Part shown: positions 34,401 to 35,745 of the stretch, piece by piece
How positions within the stretch are numbered: the first letter of the stretch is position 1
Layout: each line of letters opens with the position of its first letter
From: UBA922 sp035438805
GTDB lineage: Bacteria > Patescibacteriota > Patescibacteriia > Magasanikbacterales > UBA922
Assembly (NCBI GenBank): GCA_035438805.1
Contig: DAORJA010000005.1
Location: 1-35,745 of the forward strand
Reading direction: 5' to 3'
DNA length: 35,745 nt
The notes under the pieces: generated by a model
What the model was told of the DNA's origin: nothing
Seen by the model: only the letters and a program-made list of their open reading frames with translations
Database searches by the model: none
Made by a program: the position numbers and the translations under genes

Positions 34401-34607
34401 TCATTTACGGTATCCTCCAATTTAGATTGGGGTATGGGGAATAGTGTTGGTTGGCTGACTCCTTCTGCCCCCGGAACTATTAATAATCAAACCGTAACTG
34501 TTGGCTATCCTGCTAATCCGGCTGGGTCACCCGCTCGAAGTGGTAATATTATGATTACCGGAGGTGGCGTTACTCGAACATTTACGATAAATCAAGCAGG
34601 TGGTTAG
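28425..34607 (+). CDS. Secreted Cys-rich/VWA/BACON-repeat adhesin-like protein (2,060 residues)
   Basis: Signal peptide about 1-33 (cleavage near SVAA-DS). Cys-rich repeats of the CGNG...GE.CD type lie near 160, 212, 515, 554, 589 and 640. Between them sits a von Willebrand factor A domain (about 296-490) with a complete metal-ion site: DNSSS near 303, the Thr of TPTKSAL and the Asp of ITDGEPT. Residues about 690-1080 are unassigned beta-rich sequence. From about 1086 to the end eleven BACON domains of 82-95 residues follow, each with SN..W.....WL...P.SGSNN and ending in TVTQ or TVNQ. BACON domains are linked to carbohydrate or mucin binding, and VWA to metal-dependent adhesion. There is no C-terminal anchor or sorting signal, so it may bind the neighbouring pilin-like giants. 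It starts 6 nt after the upstream stop. Confidence 0.9.
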   Translation: MFYRIHSYLFFALIVVALCFGFGARSNVSVAADSQLDFSSGTYIPGYTNSKWSSWGKLGGIIGGAPIDPVNQWVGCDPHNPDLGCWSAVSTTFRCPEYSQVYEYAYDTVTKDYRYYAPFEFINSADAFFASQYLDLQKVSFDRWEKCTVSGSVVSPFGGQCGDGNVNIGEDCDPPGRTVVYDNSCPVGSYATATCNSSCKYTYGACSASTSVCGNGRVDSGEACDAGSENGQYGSRCTKPIPGVEGSGCQIATADNGGQFCGNKKLDKNAQGNYAEFCDEEDGACVHIDETGQVLKPEVHILLDNSSSMSGAKWASAKAGIQNIYSSLSDNINLSLSIFSSVNTLISPTTCSQVIGLSNLPAVPNANTPTKSALAEIYAMKDTLFGTNDKVAKKLIIITDGEPTNYDYRNQSNQVTASCQGNTVSNVITEISKFNEAHIQTYIVGFGNLTEGLKHNLNLFAEAGGTSNPDSQSNDLFFTAENSSQLVTSFSGILGCFEYSQYKQNSCSWDCQSYGEYCGDGIVQQGSGEECEASLSAPGACNSYCKLVNGPAPVCGNTQVEGGEQCDDGNLANNDGCSATCSFESSAAACGNLKVETVNGVMEQCDLGPQNGRVCNPQYDNSCTYCSNSCTTITVEATAFCGNGIVDQINPTTKEACDYVGENAIASAGTVTQCPDKGNYSCDNSCLQLTPNCASCGITTATFTNPKISILNPLTQAGYSPYTPTVGYVDIYRKNPPGSTSLTLQWLGYRKINYKTANSNSYIDPFEPYTLFIDAFFQPVTNKGIETNLLCNGEYALLFNKNHISQVKTNSINGLTPVQVVEQKLGDLFEYPVNGEAGQVTNEVVMSPAIPEDAIRIVTRWKKKMGSTLFLGEFYQDKTNQSPSEDGNTFSYFKNVITSTAPGGQNTIVEDGNFGLMGLVNGYWRPISDQVPPTAPGVYMNKFLNPVTSKTAVQGVTLYASSLSSNKPLGFYVTSPNGPINQFKDYELWVDVYTYHAGQVPEHSIYQPTDSFSLSEAVPSMNPVARYWHVFNLGVTGTGSARKITVQKISSANSGLIVTNQCEVRRNMPDTTQCGGLVPFSGGSNVPIISLSVPSTISIGAAQNSTASAPVTSNASSWTVSENIGWLTATPASGSNNGNITFTATQPNITGAPRSGDVTVSTLGATSQTITVTQLAAAQAASLVVSPSTVNVTAGSVSNSSITVTSNINWTAADDQSWLTVTPASGSNNGTLTLSYSPNTSATDRTATITITGGGITRTATITQAGTAPAPSSLSVSPASVSLLAAANSTSNNSVTITSNVAWSVSDNQSWLTVTPASGSNNATLSFTATSANTSANARTATVTVSGPGVTSQTITVTQAGTAAVNSLTLSTSALNPSASSGGTQVGVTSNVTWTASSDQSWLTITPASGSNNGTISVTYPANSGSTRVATITVTGGGITRTVTVTQLGTNASLAVSPASVALGTAINSNGTFTITSNVNWTVADDQSWLTINQTSGSNNATITVSALTANTSANARTATVTVSGPGVPSQTITVTQAGTAPAPSSLSVSPGAVSLASAANSASNNSVAITSNVNWTVADDQTWLTVTPASGSNNGTLSFTATTANTSANARTATVTVSGPGVPSQTITVTQAGTAAVLTVPSTASVGAALNSNASVAVTSNVTWTVSDNETWLTVSPISGSNNGSFTITASQANTSASARTGTVTVTGGSLVRIITVTQAAADSLTVTPAISNVGTGAGTINVAVTSNVSWTVSDDAPWLTVSPASGSNNGNFTISYQSNTSASARTGTVTITGGGITRTVTVNQGFITVTPATVNVSPGAGTGQTFTVSSNVSWSVSDDAPWLAASVTNGSNNQTVTISYNANSGAARSGIITITDGGISRTVTVNQGFLIATPTPLNVSVVCDSGDILSITSNVSWTITENLSWISFNPTTGSNSANTAAYCTDNTTNAIRSGTVTITGGGVSQVVTVNQDFLQISATSANVGSGAGTVSFTVSSNLDWGMGNSVGWLTPSAPGTINNQTVTVGYPANPAGSPARSGNIMITGGGVTRTFTINQAGG
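31684..34604 (+). repeat. Eleven tandem BACON-domain repeats
   Basis: Eleven in-frame units of about 250-285 bp encode domains ending in TVTQ or TVNQ. Units 3, 5 and 6 are most alike; units 9-11 are the most diverged, and unit 10 alone holds two cysteines. Confidence 0.9.
32958..33310 (+). repeat. 68-bp identical direct repeats within BACON units 5 and 6
   Basis: Positions 32958-33025 and 33243-33310 are identical over 68 bp at a distance of exactly 285 bp (95 codons). A diverged third copy is in unit 3 near 32419-32495. This points to recent duplication or gene conversion. Confidence 0.9.
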
Positions 34608-34623
34608 TAATATTCAAACTGTC

Positions 34624-34657
34624 TCGAATATTCATTCGATTTCGAATATGGTATACT
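34624..34657 (+). promoter_or_regulatory. -10 box with a cluster of TCGAAT half-sites
   Basis: TCGAAT (34624-34629), ATTCGA (34634-34639) and TCGAAT (34642-34647) alternate in orientation. They form two inverted repeats immediately upstream of a -10-like TATACT (34652-34657). The following ATG is at 34675. No good -35 is seen, which would fit activator control; repression or a weak terminator hairpin are alternatives. Confidence 0.45.
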
Positions 34658-34674
34658 TGAGGTCAATATAGCCT

Positions 34675-35028
34675 ATGTCCAAGAAGTCTTTTATTATCGT
34701 TGGTGTATCTGTATTTCTTGCTGTTTTTGCATATGGGATATGGTGGTATTTTTTTCGTACCACACCTACACCTACGCCAGTAATTGAGATTCCTGAGTGG
34801 TATAAGACTGATAAAGATGGAGATGGAATGTCTGATACCCAGGAGAAAGATTTGGGGACAAATCCTGAAGAAACTGATACTGATGGAGATACGATTCCAG
34901 ATCGATTAGAGATAGAGGTCTATCATACTGACCCGAAAAATTCAGACACTGATGGAGATGGATTTTTGGATGGACTTGAACTACTTCAAGGGTTTAATCC
35001 GCTTGAGAAATCAGTAACAAATCAATAA
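34675..35028 (+). CDS. Membrane-anchored protein with thrombospondin type 3-like repeats
   Basis: The 117-residue product has an N-terminal membrane helix (about 5-27), a Thr/Pro spacer (TTPTPTPV) and an outer domain of three Asp-rich repeats: DKDGDGMSD, DTDGDTIPD and DTDGDGFLDGLE. These match thrombospondin type 3/EF-like calcium loops, often found in outer-surface proteins. It probably binds Ca and is held at the membrane by its N-terminus. A likely promoter lies 18 nt upstream, so it may be expressed separately from the three giant genes. The next gene, 10 nt downstream, has the same layout on a larger scale. Confidence 0.85.
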   Translation: MSKKSFIIVGVSVFLAVFAYGIWWYFFRTTPTPTPVIEIPEWYKTDKDGDGMSDTQEKDLGTNPEETDTDGDTIPDRLEIEVYHTDPKNSDTDGDGFLDGLELLQGFNPLEKSVTNQ

Positions 35029-35038
35029 TTTTTATTAG

Positions 35039-35745
35039 ATGTATATGTTTGATGATGTACAGCCACCAAAATCAGGAAACACTCCACCAAATCTTCCAAT
35101 AGGGGAGCCTGAAGATATTTTTGAGGCTGCTGATTCTACTCTTCAACCAACAGAGACTGCATTGCCAGAGAATTCACTATCTGTGCCTCGAGAACCAATA
35201 ACCACTATAAACACCGCATTGGATGCAGGTGTTTTGAGGCCAAAAATTGAGAGTGCAGAAACATCTCCGTCTACCGTCCAACCTCTTTCCTCATCCATAC
35301 CTTCTTCATCTTTGAAAGCACTGGAACCTTCGGAATCATATACTATCCACACTCCTTCAGCACCATTTTTGGCAGAAGAGCGTGGGGTTATGCAGAATCA
35401 GGCAGGAGTTCCACAAGAGGCTCCATTTAGTGGTAGAAAAATTCTTATGATTATTATTACTTTGGTAATATTGATCGTAATTGGTTTTGGAAGCTTGTGG
35501 ATTTATACTTCATTTATCAAAAAAAATATTACTGAGAATAATTTTATTCCAACTGATACATCGTCTGATGGTACTTCGTCTAATCCGGTAGACACTACAC
35601 CAGATTCAACAGTCATCATTCCTACATCAACTAATCCTGAAGATAGTATTCTTTTTGGTGAGCCTGTGGATACTGATAGTGATGGAATTCTTGATACTGA
35701 CGAAGCAGGGTATGGAACAAATACGTTGAGTTGGGATACTGACCT
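35039..35745 (+). CDS. Membrane protein with Pro/Ser-rich cytoplasmic part and TSP3-like repeats, cut by window end
   Basis: From the ATG at 35039 the frame stays open for 235 codons to the end of the window. The N-terminal 130 or so residues are low-complexity, Pro/Ser/Glu-rich and probably disordered. A membrane helix follows at about 136-160 (start RKILMIIITLVILIVIGF), then a Thr/Ser/Pro-rich linker. The first thrombospondin type 3-like repeat, DTDSDGILDTDEAGYGTN, appears just before the window ends. The layout repeats that of the preceding small gene, with more of the chain before the helix. A start two codons later (second Met) is possible. The product probably has more Asp-rich repeats beyond the window. 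Confidence 0.82.
   Translation, partial: MYMFDDVQPPKSGNTPPNLPIGEPEDIFEAADSTLQPTETALPENSLSVPREPITTINTALDAGVLRPKIESAETSPSTVQPLSSSIPSSSLKALEPSESYTIHTPSAPFLAEERGVMQNQAGVPQEAPFSGRKILMIIITLVILIVIGFGSLWIYTSFIKKNITENNFIPTDTSSDGTSSNPVDTTPDSTVIIPTSTNPEDSILFGEPVDTDSDGILDTDEAGYGTNTLSWDTD

Noticed and set aside
31684..34604. CRISPR array
   Set aside because: The repeats are in-frame 250-285-bp protein-domain units, not short direct repeats with unique spacers.

Overview
The window looks like chromosomal DNA from a Candidate Phyla Radiation (Patescibacteria) bacterium with moderate to low GC and the standard bacterial code; TGA is used as a stop, for example at the end of the 2,412-residue gene. Four things point to that group: adjacent secreted proteins that begin with a two-helix type IV secretion pilin-like segment and continue into very long Ig-like arms; an almost complete absence of Shine-Dalgarno sequences, with some near-leaderless starts; compact sigma70-type promoters (TTGACA-like, 16-17 bp, TATACT-like); and tRNA genes without encoded CCA. 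The lineage within the group cannot be fixed from the sequence alone.

Layout. (1) Positions 1-4880, minus strand: five genes packed head to tail. They are a membrane-anchored class A beta-lactamase-fold serine hydrolase, a 467-residue protein of unknown family, a short DapF-fold two-cysteine racemase/epimerase-like protein, an ATP-grasp ligase with an N-terminal CxxC, and riboflavin synthase (cut by the window edge). The last four are separated by +3, -8 and +1 nt. This is the best candidate here for an undescribed small-molecule or peptide pathway. (2) 4980-6700, minus: a secreted phosphodiester-glycosidase-like protein with two SH3b domains, then three tandem tRNA-Ser genes (anticodons ACT, GCT, TGA). 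(3) 6716-9311: divergent promoters, then an hsp20-vanW operon with a clean terminator. (4) 9331-9579: an orphan transcription unit with a perfect promoter, several hairpins and a terminator but no gene; I read it as a structured noncoding RNA. (5) 9590-11292, minus: clpP and a DHH/DHHA1 phosphoesterase. (6) 11357-18843, plus: a palindromic repeat, smc, rpsP, khpA, tRNA-Val, tRNA-Ile, lepB, hisS, rpsU, yqeY. rpsU alone carries a strong Shine-Dalgarno, and it lies inside a small hairpin whose other arm mimics the anti-SD.

(7) 18868-35745, plus: a cell-surface locus. Two adjacent paralogues carry the pilin-like segment fused to Ig-like/IPT/Cys-rich arms (769 and 2,412 residues). A 2,060-residue secreted protein combines Cys-rich repeats, a VWA domain with an intact MIDAS, and eleven BACON repeats. 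Two membrane-anchored proteins with thrombospondin type 3-like Asp-rich repeats follow, the second cut by the window end. Together these suggest a large, disulfide-rich, calcium-dependent surface structure for adhesion or host contact, built around a pilin-like base. That role is inference from domain content.
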